Source of the DNA: LMUY01 sp964235495
Lineage (GTDB): Bacteria > Pseudomonadota > Alphaproteobacteria > Acetobacterales > Acetobacteraceae
NCBI GenBank assembly: GCA_964235495.1
Contig: CAXSAX010000021.1
Span: 1-64,000 of the forward strand
Length of the DNA stretch: 64,000 nt
Direction: 5' to 3'
The stretch's first letter is position 1; every line of letters starts with the position of its first letter. The translations under genes were made by a program, and so were the position numbers. Positions 16,311 to 25,498 of the stretch are shown in pieces. The notes under the pieces were generated by a model that saw nothing but the letters and a program-made list of their open reading frames with translations, ran no database searches and had not been told where the DNA came from.

Positions 16311-16667
16311 TCAGGCGGCCGCGACGTCCTCCTGCAGCCAGGTGGCCAGCCGGTCCTGGTGCGGATGGGCATGCAGGAAATGCAGGCCGTAGAACGCGCT
16401 GCCGACATGCGCCACCTGCGCCTCTACCGCGCCGAAGCCGTCCAGCGACAAGGTGATCCGCTCGCCGGCCTCGAACCTCCTGCCGGGCTCCTGCACCGAG
16501 ATGAGCGCGCCGGACGCCGACAGGTCCGACACCATGACCGCATGGGCCGCCTTCCGGCCAACCCCGCTGCGCGCCGTCGCAGGCAGATCGAGCTGGTAGC
16601 GGCGCTCGCGGCGGCGTTCCGACCCGGACGCGTCCGCCGATTTACGGCTGTCAGGCAGTTGCGTCAT
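16311..16667 (-). CDS. PilZ domain protein, probable cyclic-di-GMP receptor
   Basis: Single-domain protein of 118 aa. The c-di-GMP-binding elements are intact: an arginine-rich ERRRERRYQL segment, then DLSASGALI (D-x-S-x-x-G). The tail is LHFLHAHPHQDRLATWLQED. The start chosen is ATG 16667 behind AAGGG; another in-frame ATG lies 36 nt upstream. Output partner unknown. Divergent from the TonB receptor gene, with 137 nt between them. Confidence 0.82.
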   Translation of the reverse strand: MTQLPDSRKSADASGSERRRERRYQLDLPATARSGVGRKAAHAVMVSDLSASGALISVQEPGRRFEAGERITLSLDGFGAVEAQVAHVGSAFYGLHFLHAHPHQDRLATWLQEDVAAA

Positions 16668-16750
16668 CGCGCCCTTGGTGTTCAGGATTGCCGCCGGCAG
16701 CATGCCGGGGAGCGATGAAGTTTCGGTAAAGCCACCTGCCAGGAGCCTCT

Positions 16751-16759
16751 TGCTATAAT
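16751..16759 (+). promoter_or_regulatory. extended -10 promoter of the TonB receptor gene
   Basis: A perfect TATAAT at 16754-16759 preceded by TG at 16751-16752 forms an extended -10 element, unusual in this GC-rich sequence. No clear -35 is found 17 nt upstream. Transcription would start near 16766, leaving a leader of about 40 nt before the ATG at 16805. Confidence 0.6.
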
Positions 16760-16804
16760 ATAACATCACATCGTAGAGACCCTCGCCGAAGCGGAGAGTC
16801 TGCC

Positions 16805-19084
16805 ATGAGATGTCGCGATGCCTTGCTGCTGACCATCGCATGCGGCCTGTGGCTCGCCTCCCCGGCGCACGCGGCCGATCCCGCGCCGGCGGACCCGGCG
16901 TCCTCCGGGCAGCCAGCCACGCCGCAGGTGCGCTTGGGCGCCGGCACCGGCCAGGCCAGCCCGCCGGAGTCGACGCAGGCGGACGTGGACGTGTATGTCC
17001 GCAAGCTGGACCAGGCCCGCAGCCAGCTGGAGCCCAGCCTGGGCGCCACCACATACGATTTCAGCCGCATGACGATCGAAACCCTGCCGCAGGGCGACAA
17101 CGCGCCGCTCAACGACACCCTGCTGCAGGCGCCCGGCGTGGCGCAGGACAGCTTTGGGCAAATCCACGTCCGCGGCGACCACAACGAGGTGCAGTTCCGC
17201 CTGGACGGCGTGCAGCTGCCGGAAGGCCTGGCGGTGTTCGGGCAGTCCCTGGAAACCCGCTTCGCGCACTCCATGTCGCTGATCACCGGGTCGCTGCCCG
17301 CCCAGTACGGCTTCGACACGGCGGCCGTGGTCGACATCATCACCAAGAGCGGCCGCACCGACCCCGGCGGGGAAATCTCCATCTACGGCGGCGCGCGCGA
17401 CTACTTCCAGTCCAGCATCTCCTACGGCGGCAGCATGGGCGCCATCGACTACTTCTACACCGGCGACTTCCTGCACAACCGCGTCGGCATTGAGAACCCG
17501 ACCGGCAGCTTCAGCCCGATCCACGACCTGTCGAACCAGACGCACGGCATCGTCCACCTTTCCGGGCTGATCGACGACACGGCGCGGGTCAGCCTGCTGG
17601 CCGGATACTCCAACGAGTTCTTCGAAATCCCCAACAACCCCAATCAGACGCCCTCGCTCGGCCTGTCGGACAACGGCGTGAGCGACTTCACCAGCGCCAA
17701 CCTGACGCAGCACCAGCGCGAGATCACCGATTTCGGCATCCTGTCGGTGCAGAAGCAGTGGGGCGCGCTGGACGTGCAAAGCTCCGTGTTCACCCGCTAC
17801 AGCAGCCTGTATTACACCCCGGACCCGGTGGGCGACCTGCTGTTCGACGGCCTCGCGCAGACCGCGGCGCGCTCGGTGCTGTCCACGGGCGAGCAGACGG
17901 ACGCGAGCTGGGCCATCAACGACCAGCACACGGTCCGCGCCGGCTTCACGGTAACGGCCGAGTGCAACGTGTCCTCGACGGACGCGCTGGTCGTCTCCGC
18001 CCTCGGCGGCACCGGCGGCGTCGTGCAGGGCGGGGGGGCTATCTCCACCCAGCAGCCGGCCGGCGGTGGCACCACCCCGACCTCCGACGCGCCGTTCGAC
18101 GTGCACCAGGGCACCGGCCTGACCGGGACGCTGTTCGGCGTCTACCTGCAGGACGAGTGGCGCGCGCTGCCGAGCCTGACGATCAACTACGGGCTGCGCT
18201 TCGACCAGGTGAACGAGTACACCAACGAGAACCAAGTCAGCCCGCGCATCAACGCCGTGTGGACGCCGCTCAAGGGCACCACCGTGCACGCCGGCTACTC
18301 GCGGTACTTCACGCCGCCGCCGTTCGAGCTGGTGTCGGGCAACAGCGTCGCCCAGTTCAACGGCACCTCCGCGGCCTCGGAGGTGACGCAGGACGACATC
18401 GTCAAGGCGGAGCGGGACAACTACTTCGACGCCGGGGCGGAGCAGATCATCCTGCCCGGCCTGCGGGTGGGCGTGGACGCCTACTACAAGGCGGCGCGCA
18501 ACCTGATCGACGAGGGCCAGTTCGGCGCGCCGATCATCCTGTCCGCGTTCAACTACCGCAAGGGCCAGGTGGACGGCGTGGAGCTGAGCACGTCCTACGA
18601 CCGCGGCCCGCTGTCGCTGTATGCCAACTACGCCTACTCCCGCGCCATCGGCAAGGACATCGTCTCCTCGCAGTTCGACTTCAGCGCGGCCGACCTGCAG
18701 TACATCACCGGGCGCTGGATTCACCTCGACCACGATCAGCGCCACACCGCCTCGGCGGGCGCGGCCTACGCGCTGTTCGAGGGCACCAGCCACCCGGCGC
18801 GGCTCTCGGCCGACATGGTGTTCGGCAGCGGGCTGCGCGCCGACCTGGTGACCCCCACCGGCGACATCCCGAACGGCCGCGCGCTGCCGGGCTACTACAC
18901 GTTCAACCTGGCCGCGGTGCAGACGATCAAGACGGGGTATGTCGGGCCGACCCAGCTGCGGCTGGACGTCATCAACCTGCTGGACCAGATCTACGAGATA
19001 CGCGACGGGACCGGGGTGGGGGTGGGCGCGCCGCAGTTCGGGCTGCGCCGCACGGTCCTGGCAGGCCTCGCGCAGCGATTCTAG
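16805..19084 (+). CDS. TonB-dependent outer membrane receptor
   Basis: Outer-membrane active transporter, 759 aa. A signal peptide ends at SPAHAADP. A plug domain follows (DTLLQAPGVAQDSFGQIHVRG then DGVQLPEG), then a long beta-barrel with repeated aromatic strands (YLQDEWRALPSLTINYGLRF) and a terminal phenylalanine for BAM recognition. A Gly/Thr/Ser-rich insertion near residues 390-430 is probably an extracellular loop. No TonB/ExbBD or siderophore genes are nearby, so the ligand is unknown. Start is ATG after CGGAGAG. Confidence 0.9.
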   Translation: MRCRDALLLTIACGLWLASPAHAADPAPADPASSGQPATPQVRLGAGTGQASPPESTQADVDVYVRKLDQARSQLEPSLGATTYDFSRMTIETLPQGDNAPLNDTLLQAPGVAQDSFGQIHVRGDHNEVQFRLDGVQLPEGLAVFGQSLETRFAHSMSLITGSLPAQYGFDTAAVVDIITKSGRTDPGGEISIYGGARDYFQSSISYGGSMGAIDYFYTGDFLHNRVGIENPTGSFSPIHDLSNQTHGIVHLSGLIDDTARVSLLAGYSNEFFEIPNNPNQTPSLGLSDNGVSDFTSANLTQHQREITDFGILSVQKQWGALDVQSSVFTRYSSLYYTPDPVGDLLFDGLAQTAARSVLSTGEQTDASWAINDQHTVRAGFTVTAECNVSSTDALVVSALGGTGGVVQGGGAISTQQPAGGGTTPTSDAPFDVHQGTGLTGTLFGVYLQDEWRALPSLTINYGLRFDQVNEYTNENQVSPRINAVWTPLKGTTVHAGYSRYFTPPPFELVSGNSVAQFNGTSAASEVTQDDIVKAERDNYFDAGAEQIILPGLRVGVDAYYKAARNLIDEGQFGAPIILSAFNYRKGQVDGVELSTSYDRGPLSLYANYAYSRAIGKDIVSSQFDFSAADLQYITGRWIHLDHDQRHTASAGAAYALFEGTSHPARLSADMVFGSGLRADLVTPTGDIPNGRALPGYYTFNLAAVQTIKTGYVGPTQLRLDVINLLDQIYEIRDGTGVGVGAPQFGLRRTVLAGLAQRF

Positions 19085-19086
19085 CA

Positions 19087-19191
19087 GCAGGGCGCTGCCC
19101 TGCACCCGAAAAGGGACGAAGTCCCCTTCACCCCATCTATAATTAGGTGTCCAGAGGACCTCGTCCTCTGGGGGGCTTGGGGCGGAGCCCC
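19087..19191. repeat. multi-hairpin intergenic repeat (copy 2)
   Basis: Sits between the convergent TonB receptor and hydrolase genes. Modules in order: GCAGGGC-GCT-GCCCTGC; GGGAC-GAA-GTCCC; an A/T core (CATCTATAATTAGG); CCAGAGGAC-CTC-GTCCTCTGG (9-bp stem); GGGGCT...AGCCCC. It is the reverse complement, module for module, of the copy at 31584-31693. Likely a bidirectional terminator or mRNA-end stabiliser; mobility cannot be judged here. Confidence 0.75.
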
Positions 19192-19201
19192 AACCTTGCT
19201 T

Positions 19202-20068
19202 TTACGGGTTGGCCAGCCGCCCAAAGAACCCGGCGATCTCCGCCGCCGCGCGGTCCGGGTCCTCGCGGTGCGGAAAGTGCCCGACGCCTTCCAGCCTCGC
19301 CAGGTCCAGGTCGCCGAACGTCTCGCCGAGCCGGTCGGTCCAGGCATACGGGAAGATCGGGTCGTCCCCCGGCCAGCGCACCGCCGTCGGCAGCCCGATC
19401 GGCGGCAGCGGGGACGCTGCGCCCTGCATCATCTTGATCCGGCCGGCCTGGGTGGCGCGGTAGTAGGCGAAGCCGCCGGCCAGGTTGCCGGGCGCCATGA
19501 AGTTGTCCACCCAGTCCTCCGTCGCCGCCTCCCACACCTGCTTGCGGTGCGACCAGTGGCGCAGGAAGTGGCCGATATAGGCCCGGCACGATTCCCGCGT
19601 GGCGCCGACCAGCGCCGGGGCGAACGGCATCTGGTGGAAGGACTGGTACCAGATCTCGTCCAGCCGGTCGGGCGTGCCGGCGCGGGCGCCGATGCCGGGG
19701 TAGCTGAAGCCGAAGAAGAACAGCCCGGTGAACCGCTCCGGCGCCATGCGGGCCAGCGCCTGCATCACGGCGCCGCCCACGTCGTGTCCCACCACGCCGA
19801 TCCGGCCCAGCCCCAAAGCGTCCAGCACGGCCAGCATGTCGGCGGCGTGGGCCTCGGCGCCCCACGCATCGCCGTCCGGCTTGTCGCTCTGGCCGAAGCC
19901 GCGCAGGTCGGGGGCGATCAGGGTGAACCGGTCCGCCAGAAGCTGCATCACCGGCTCCCAGGTCCGCCAGAACTCCGGCCAGCCGTGCAGCAGCAGCAAG
20001 GGCGGCCCTGACCCGGCGCTCGCCACGTGGAAGGACGCGCCCGCCGCCTGAACCTGTTCGTGCCGCAT
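19202..20068 (-). CDS. alpha/beta hydrolase, epoxide hydrolase/haloalkane dehalogenase-like
   Basis: Cytosolic alpha/beta-fold hydrolase, 288 aa. The oxyanion motif LLHGWPEFWRTW, the nucleophile elbow VVGHDVGGAV with aspartate as nucleophile, and the catalytic histidine in GVGHFPHRED point to an epoxide hydrolase or dehalogenase rather than a serine esterase. The start chosen is ATG 20068, behind CAGGAGA; 19 further in-frame residues upstream lack a site. Substrate unknown. Divergent from the GFOR-like gene. Confidence 0.82.
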   Translation of the reverse strand: MRHEQVQAAGASFHVASAGSGPPLLLLHGWPEFWRTWEPVMQLLADRFTLIAPDLRGFGQSDKPDGDAWGAEAHAADMLAVLDALGLGRIGVVGHDVGGAVMQALARMAPERFTGLFFFGFSYPGIGARAGTPDRLDEIWYQSFHQMPFAPALVGATRESCRAYIGHFLRHWSHRKQVWEAATEDWVDNFMAPGNLAGGFAYYRATQAGRIKMMQGAASPLPPIGLPTAVRWPGDDPIFPYAWTDRLGETFGDLDLARLEGVGHFPHREDPDRAAAEIAGFFGRLANP

Positions 20069-20148
20069 CGCAATCTCCTGACCTGCCAAGGTCAGAAACC
20101 CGCCAGCGGCGCTGCGTTGCATCACCGAACCACGCCGGAGCCTCCGCC

Positions 20149-21411
20149 ATGCCGCCGTTCTCCCGCCGCTCCCTGCTGGGCACCTCCGCCGCCGGGTTCG
20201 CCGCCATCGCCGCGCCCGGCGCGCAGGCGGACGAGCCGCCTGCCCTGCTCGGCGCCACCAAGGGCGACGACGTGACGCTGCCCCGCCTGCAGAAGCCCAC
20301 CGAGGCGGAGGGCAGCGTGATGAACCCCGACCCGCCAGACCGCCGGCTGGGCGTGGCCGTGGTGGGGCTCGGCCATCTGTCGCTGCTGCAAATCCTGCCC
20401 GGGTTCGGCCAGGCGCAGCACGTCCGCCTGGCCGCCCTGGTCAGCGGCGAGCGCGACAAGGCGGTGGCCATCGCCGCCCAGCATGGCGTGAAGGAGAGCA
20501 GCCTCTACGACTACGCCAGCTTCGACCGCCTGCGCGACAACCCGGAGGTCGACATCGTCTACATCGTGCTGCCCAACGCCATGCACGCCGAGTTCACCGC
20601 CCGCGCCGCCGCCGCCGGCAAGCACGTGCTGTGCGAGAAGCCGATGGCCACCAGCGTGGCGGACGCGCAGCACATGATCGACGCCTGCCAGCAGGCCGGC
20701 CGCAAGCTGATGATCGCCTACCGCCTGCAATACGAGCCGCACCACCGCGCCCTGATCGCCGCCGTGCGCGGCGGGCAGCACGGGCCGCTCAGGCTGATCG
20801 AGGCGGTGAACGGCCAGAACAACGCCGACAACGGCCAGTGGCGGCACACCCTGGCCATGGCCGGCGGCGGCTCGCTGCCGGACGTGGGGCTGTACTGCCT
20901 CAACGCCGCCCGCTACCTCACCGGGGAGGAGCCGGTAGAAATCCGCGCCAGCCTGACCCGGCCAAAGAACGACAACCGCTTCAAGCAGGTGGAGGACATC
21001 TGCGCCTTCAGCCTGCACTTCCCCTCCGGCGCCGTGGCCAACCTGTCCTCCGGCTACTCCTTCCACGAGAGCCGCTGGCTACGCGCGCACATGACGGACG
21101 CCTTCATGGGGCTGTCCCCGGCGTTCGGCTACGCGGACATTGCCCTGGAGACCGGCCAAGCGGTCGGCCAGGGCAATGCCCTGAGCAAGCTGCAGTTCCC
21201 GCCGCACAACCAGTTCGCCCGCGAGATGGACGCCTTCGCGCTGGCGTTGCGCGCCGGGGTGGAGCCGCACACCCCCGGCGAGGAGGGGCTGGCCGACCAG
21301 AAGCTGATCGCCGCCATCTACGAGGCCGCGGCGGGCGGCAGCGTCGTCAAGCTGCCGCCCGTGGCCGGGACGGACACGACGCGCGGCCCGCCCCCCAAAC
21401 AGGAAGGCTGA
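20149..21411 (+). CDS. Gfo/Idh/MocA oxidoreductase, periplasmic glucose-fructose oxidoreductase-like
   Basis: NAD(P)-dependent oxidoreductase of 420 aa. The N-terminus has a Tat signal (SRRSLLGTSAAGFAAI, cleavage near AQA), so it is probably exported folded with its cofactor, as GFOR is. The Rossmann motif is VAVVGLGHLS. The catalytic CEKPMA lysine and the AYRLQYEPHH substrate loop follow. The C-terminal domain carries FSLHFPSGAVANL. ATG preceded by GGAG. Sugar substrate unknown. Confidence 0.85.
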   Translation: MPPFSRRSLLGTSAAGFAAIAAPGAQADEPPALLGATKGDDVTLPRLQKPTEAEGSVMNPDPPDRRLGVAVVGLGHLSLLQILPGFGQAQHVRLAALVSGERDKAVAIAAQHGVKESSLYDYASFDRLRDNPEVDIVYIVLPNAMHAEFTARAAAAGKHVLCEKPMATSVADAQHMIDACQQAGRKLMIAYRLQYEPHHRALIAAVRGGQHGPLRLIEAVNGQNNADNGQWRHTLAMAGGGSLPDVGLYCLNAARYLTGEEPVEIRASLTRPKNDNRFKQVEDICAFSLHFPSGAVANLSSGYSFHESRWLRAHMTDAFMGLSPAFGYADIALETGQAVGQGNALSKLQFPPHNQFAREMDAFALALRAGVEPHTPGEEGLADQKLIAAIYEAAAGGSVVKLPPVAGTDTTRGPPPKQEG

Positions 21412-21415
21412 CAGG

Positions 21416-22984
21416 GTGGGAGCCAGGGCGTATTCCTCGCCCATGCCGCCAAGCCCGACTGCCGCCTTTGACACCGCTCCGGCGTACTCCCACCAGCAAA
21501 TCCTGCGCGTCGTCACCGGGATCATGCTCTGCATCCTGCTGGCGGCGCTGGACCAGACGGTGGTGGTCCCCGCCGTGCCGGCCATCGCGGCGCAGCTCAA
21601 GGCATTCGGCCACCTGTCTTGGATCGTGTCCGCCTACCTGCTGACCGCGACGGCGGCGACCCCGCTATATGGCAAGCTGTCCGACATCTACGGCCGCCGG
21701 GCGCTGCTGCTGCCCGCCTTGGCCCTGTTCATCGTCGCCTCCGTGCTGTGCGCGCTGTCCCGCACGCTGCCCCAGCTGATCGCCTTCCGCGCCCTGCAAG
21801 GCCTGGGCGGCGCCGGCCTCATGTCCATGGCGCAGGCCGCCATCGCGGACGTGGTGGCGCCGCGGGAGCGCGGGCGCTATCAGGGCTACATGGCCGGCAT
21901 GTGGGGCATCGCCTCCGTGGCCGGCCCCGTGGTGGGCGGCTGGTTCACCGACCACCTGTCTTGGACCTACGTGTTCTGGATCAACGTGCCGGTGGGCCTC
22001 GCCGCCATGGCGCTGTGCAACCGCGCCCTGAAGCTGCTGCCGGTGCCGGGCCCGCGCCAGGTGCGGATCGACTACGCCGGGGCGGCGCTGCTGACCACGG
22101 GAGCCGTGGCCTTCCTGCTGATGCTGAGCTGGGGCGGCAGCGAAGTCCCCTGGCTGTCCCCGGTCCTGTTCGGCCTGCTGGCGCTGTCCGCCGCGTCCGT
22201 TAGCGCGCTGGTGTGGCACGAGCGCCGGGCGCCGGATGCCATCCTGCCGCCGCGCCTGTTCAACGAGCCGGTGTTCGCCCGCGGCGTCATGCTGGCCTTC
22301 CTGAGCTCCATCGGCCTGCTCGGCACCATCTTCCTGCTGCCGTTGTTCTTCCAGCTGGTCCGCGGGGCGGATGCGTCCGCCTCCGGCCTGCTGGTGATGC
22401 CGTTCCTGGTGGCCAACGTGGTGGGCGCGTTCGGCGGCGGCCAGGTCGCCCGGCGGCTGGGCCGCACCAAGCCGACCATCGTGGCCGGGTTCGCCGCCGC
22501 CACCGCCGGGTTCCTGCCGCTGCTGACCATCGGGCAGGCGACGCCCGAGGCCGTGGTGGTGGCTGGGATGACGGTCGTGGGCCTGGGCATCGGCGTGTCC
22601 CTGCCCAACGTGCTGGTGATGGTGCAGAACGCGGCCGAGCGCCGCGACGTGGGCACCGCCACGGGGGCGCTGCTGTTCCTGCGCTCCATGGGCGGCGCGT
22701 TCGGCACCACCCTGGTCGGCGCGCTGCTGACCAGAACGTTCGCGGCGCGGCTGGGGCAGGCAAGTTACCCGGGGCTCACGGACCTGGGCGCGATGCAGCC
22801 CGGCGGCGCGCTGGCCATCCTCGGCCCTACCGCCATGGCCGCCGCCCGCACCGCGCTGGCCGGCAGCTTCCGCATGGCGTTCGGGGCGTGCCTGGCGGCG
22901 ACTCTGGTGGCGCTGGCCCTGGCGCTCGGGCTGCGCGACATGCCGTTGCGCTCGGCCGCGAAGCCGGCGGCGCTGGGATACTGA
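21416..22984 (+). CDS. MFS drug/metabolite exporter, DHA2 (EmrB/QacA) family
   Basis: Inner-membrane proton-coupled exporter of 522 aa with about 14 hydrophobic segments. DHA2 signatures are LDQTVVVPAVPAI (motif D), GKLSDIYGRR (motif A) and GIASVAGPVVGGW (motif C). GTG 21416 is preceded by AGGAAGG at a good distance; the alternative ATG 21443 would drop nine residues without a clear ribosome site. It starts 4 nt after the GFOR-like gene, so the two are probably co-transcribed. No EmrA-type membrane-fusion partner is adjacent. Substrate unknown. Confidence 0.88.
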   Translation: MGARAYSSPMPPSPTAAFDTAPAYSHQQILRVVTGIMLCILLAALDQTVVVPAVPAIAAQLKAFGHLSWIVSAYLLTATAATPLYGKLSDIYGRRALLLPALALFIVASVLCALSRTLPQLIAFRALQGLGGAGLMSMAQAAIADVVAPRERGRYQGYMAGMWGIASVAGPVVGGWFTDHLSWTYVFWINVPVGLAAMALCNRALKLLPVPGPRQVRIDYAGAALLTTGAVAFLLMLSWGGSEVPWLSPVLFGLLALSAASVSALVWHERRAPDAILPPRLFNEPVFARGVMLAFLSSIGLLGTIFLLPLFFQLVRGADASASGLLVMPFLVANVVGAFGGGQVARRLGRTKPTIVAGFAAATAGFLPLLTIGQATPEAVVVAGMTVVGLGIGVSLPNVLVMVQNAAERRDVGTATGALLFLRSMGGAFGTTLVGALLTRTFAARLGQASYPGLTDLGAMQPGGALAILGPTAMAAARTALAGSFRMAFGACLAATLVALALALGLRDMPLRSAAKPAALGY

Positions 22985-22987
22985 CGA

Positions 22988-23045
22988 CTTGGGGCCTTGC
23001 CAGAGGAGGGCTGTCCCCTTGCAGAGCCAGGGCAGCGCCCTGCGG
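22988..23045. repeat. partial copy of the multi-hairpin intergenic repeat (copy 3)
   Basis: Between the convergent exporter and pheT genes. It retains the terminal modules in the same orientation as the 31584-31693 copy: a CAGAGGA remnant, GTCCCCTTGC, and the CAGGGC-AGC-GCCCTG hairpin that ends the element. The 5' half is eroded. Confidence 0.55.
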
Positions 23046-23047
23046 AG

Positions 23048-25498
23048 CTATCCCCGCAGCACGGCGCCCGTTGCCTTGACCGCCGCCGCGACGACCTTGC
23101 CGCACACGGCCTCGATCTCCGCATCCGTCAGCGTCGCCTCCCGCGGCTGGATCACCACCTCCACCGCCAGGGACTTCTGACCCGGCGGCACGTGCTCCCC
23201 TTGGTAGGCGTCGAACAAGGACACCGCGGCGATCAGCCCGCGCTCCGCCCCCCGTACCGCGCGCAGCAGCGTCTCGGCCGGGGTCGCGGCGTCCACCACG
23301 AAGGCGAAGTCCCGCCGCACCGGCTGCAATGCGGGCAGGTCGGGCGCGGGCTTGCGGCGGCGCTTCGGCTCGGCGATAGCGTCCAGCCGCACCTCGAACG
23401 CGACTGCCGGCCCCGGCAGGTCCAGCGCGGCCAGCACGCGCGGGTGCAGCTCGCCGAAATGCGCCAGCACCAGCTTCGGCCCCTGCCGCACCGCGCCGGA
23501 GCGGCCGGGGTGGTAGTGACCCGGCGCATCGGCGGTGACGCTCAGGCTCTCCATCGGCACGCCGAGCGCCGCCAGCAGCGCCAGCACGTCCGCCTTGGCG
23601 CTCCACGCGTCCGGCCCCGCCGCTCCCGCCCAGCTGCGCGGCGGCGCGCCATGCCGCAACCCGGCGGCCAGCACCTGCTGCGACCCAGAAGCGAACGCCG
23701 GCCCCACCTCGAACAGCGCGCCGGACGCCAGGTCGCGGGCCACGTTGCGCGCCGCCGCTGGGGCAAGGGTGGCGAGCGGCGTCGGCCGCATCTGGTCCAG
23801 GTCGGCGGCGATCGGATTCAGCAGCCGCATCGCCGCCGGCGCTTCGCCGAACAGCGCCGCATGGGCGTGCGCAGTGAAGGAGAAGGTGACGCACTCCAGC
23901 AGCCCCCGGCTGGCCAGGGTACGGCGGGCGATGGCGGCGCGGACCTGGCGCGGCGTGGTGGTCGCCACTGGCACCGGCGCGGTTGGCGGCATGGACACCG
24001 GCGGCACCGCATCCAGCCCGCGCAGCCGCAGCACTTCCTCCACCAAGTCCGCCTCCGGCTCCGTCTCGCGGCACCCGGCCGCCGCCGCCAGCGCCAGCTC
24101 CGGCAGCAGGGCGGGCGCCTGGTCCAGCGTCCCCGGCACCGCCACGTCGTTGCGCCAGGACGGCACGGCGACCGTCACGCTGTCGTTGCCGCGGCGGCGC
24201 ACGGCGAACCCGAGCCACTCCAGCGACGCCGTCGCCTCGTCAGGCGGCACGGCCAGGCCGCCCAGCGTCGCCAGCCGGTCAAAGCGCAGCGTGGCCTCGC
24301 GCTGCCAGTCCGGCTCCACGCCGGCCTCCACCGCGTCGCTCGGCTCGCCGCCGCACAGCTCCATCACCATGGTGGTGGCCGCGTTGAGGGCGGCGGGCAG
24401 CAGCGCCGGGTCGATGCCGCGCTCGAAGCGGCTGCGGGCGTCGGACGTGATGGCGTGCCGCCGCCCGGTGAGCGCCACCGCCACCGGATCGAACAGCGCG
24501 CACTCGATAAACACGCTGCTGGTGGCCGCCGTGCTGCCGGTCGCCTCGCCGCCCATCACGCCGGCCAGCGACTGCACGCCCGCGGCATCGGCGATCACGC
24601 AGTCCGCCGGATCCACCACGTAGTCGCGGCCGTTCAGCGCGCGGAAGCTCTCGCCGGCGCCGGGGCGCAGGGTGAGCACGCCGCCCGCCACCCGGTCCGC
24701 ATCGAACACGTGCAGTGGACGGCCGAGGTCGATGGTGAAGAAGTTGGTGACATCGACCAGCGCGCTGATCGGCCGCAGCCCGACCGCGCGCAGCCGCCGT
24801 TGCAGCCATTCCGGGCTGGGCCCGTTGCGCACGCCGCGCACGGTGCGGCCCAGCACCCACGGGCAGGCCGGCGTCTCGATGCGCCACGCGATGGGCGAGG
24901 CGAACCGGCCCGCCACCGGCGTCGGCTGCCATGGCCGCAGCGTGCCGAGCCCGGCAGCCGCCAGGTCCCGCGCCACGCCGCGCACCGCCAGCGCGTCGCC
25001 GCGGTTGGGGGTGACGGCGATGTCGATCACCGGGTCGTCCAGCCCGGCGTAAACCGAGTACGACTGCCCCACCGGCGCCTCGGCGGGCAGCTCGGCGATG
25101 CCGTCATGCTCCTCGCCCAAGCCCATCTCCCGGTACGAGAGCAGCATCCCGGCGGACGGCACGCCGCGGATGTCCCCCACCTTCAGCACGGTGCCGAGGC
25201 CCGGGATGGCGCTGCCCGGCGGCGCGAACACGGCGCGCATCCCCGCCCGCGCGTTGGGCGCGCCGCACACCACCGTCACCGGCGCGCCGCCCGCATCCAC
25301 GGTGCACACCCGCAGCCGGTCGGCGTTGGGGTGCGGCACGGCGGCGGTCACGGCGGCCACGCGGAACGGGGCGAGGGCGACGCCCAAATCCTCCACCCCT
25401 TCCAGCTCCAGGCCGATGCGGGTGAGCGTGTCGGTGATGACGTCGAGCGGGGCGTCGGTGTCCAGGTGCGCCTTGAGCCAGGACAGGGTGAACTTCAC
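23048..25498 (-). CDS. pheT: phenylalanine--tRNA ligase beta subunit
   Basis: Beta chain of the (alphabeta)2 PheRS, 816 aa, normal for bacteria. It begins VKFTLSWLKAHLDT. The EMAP-II-like tRNA-binding domain follows (HPNADRLRVCTVDAG, about 40-150), then the B3/B4 editing module, the catalytic-like core, and the C-terminal ferredoxin-fold anticodon-binding domain (AFVVDAATPAETLLRAV). Start is GTG 25498, overlapping pheS by 4 nt (GTGA). Confidence 0.96.
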   Translation of the reverse strand: MKFTLSWLKAHLDTDAPLDVITDTLTRIGLELEGVEDLGVALAPFRVAAVTAAVPHPNADRLRVCTVDAGGAPVTVVCGAPNARAGMRAVFAPPGSAIPGLGTVLKVGDIRGVPSAGMLLSYREMGLGEEHDGIAELPAEAPVGQSYSVYAGLDDPVIDIAVTPNRGDALAVRGVARDLAAAGLGTLRPWQPTPVAGRFASPIAWRIETPACPWVLGRTVRGVRNGPSPEWLQRRLRAVGLRPISALVDVTNFFTIDLGRPLHVFDADRVAGGVLTLRPGAGESFRALNGRDYVVDPADCVIADAAGVQSLAGVMGGEATGSTAATSSVFIECALFDPVAVALTGRRHAITSDARSRFERGIDPALLPAALNAATTMVMELCGGEPSDAVEAGVEPDWQREATLRFDRLATLGGLAVPPDEATASLEWLGFAVRRRGNDSVTVAVPSWRNDVAVPGTLDQAPALLPELALAAAAGCRETEPEADLVEEVLRLRGLDAVPPVSMPPTAPVPVATTTPRQVRAAIARRTLASRGLLECVTFSFTAHAHAALFGEAPAAMRLLNPIAADLDQMRPTPLATLAPAAARNVARDLASGALFEVGPAFASGSQQVLAAGLRHGAPPRSWAGAAGPDAWSAKADVLALLAALGVPMESLSVTADAPGHYHPGRSGAVRQGPKLVLAHFGELHPRVLAALDLPGPAVAFEVRLDAIAEPKRRRKPAPDLPALQPVRRDFAFVVDAATPAETLLRAVRGAERGLIAAVSLFDAYQGEHVPPGQKSLAVEVVIQPREATLTDAEIEAVCGKVVAAAVKATGAVLRG

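Noticed and set aside
16766..19105. 779-codon frame antisense to the TonB receptor gene
   Set aside because: Val/Gly/Arg-rich shadow translation; the plus-strand receptor has signal peptide, plug and barrel features.
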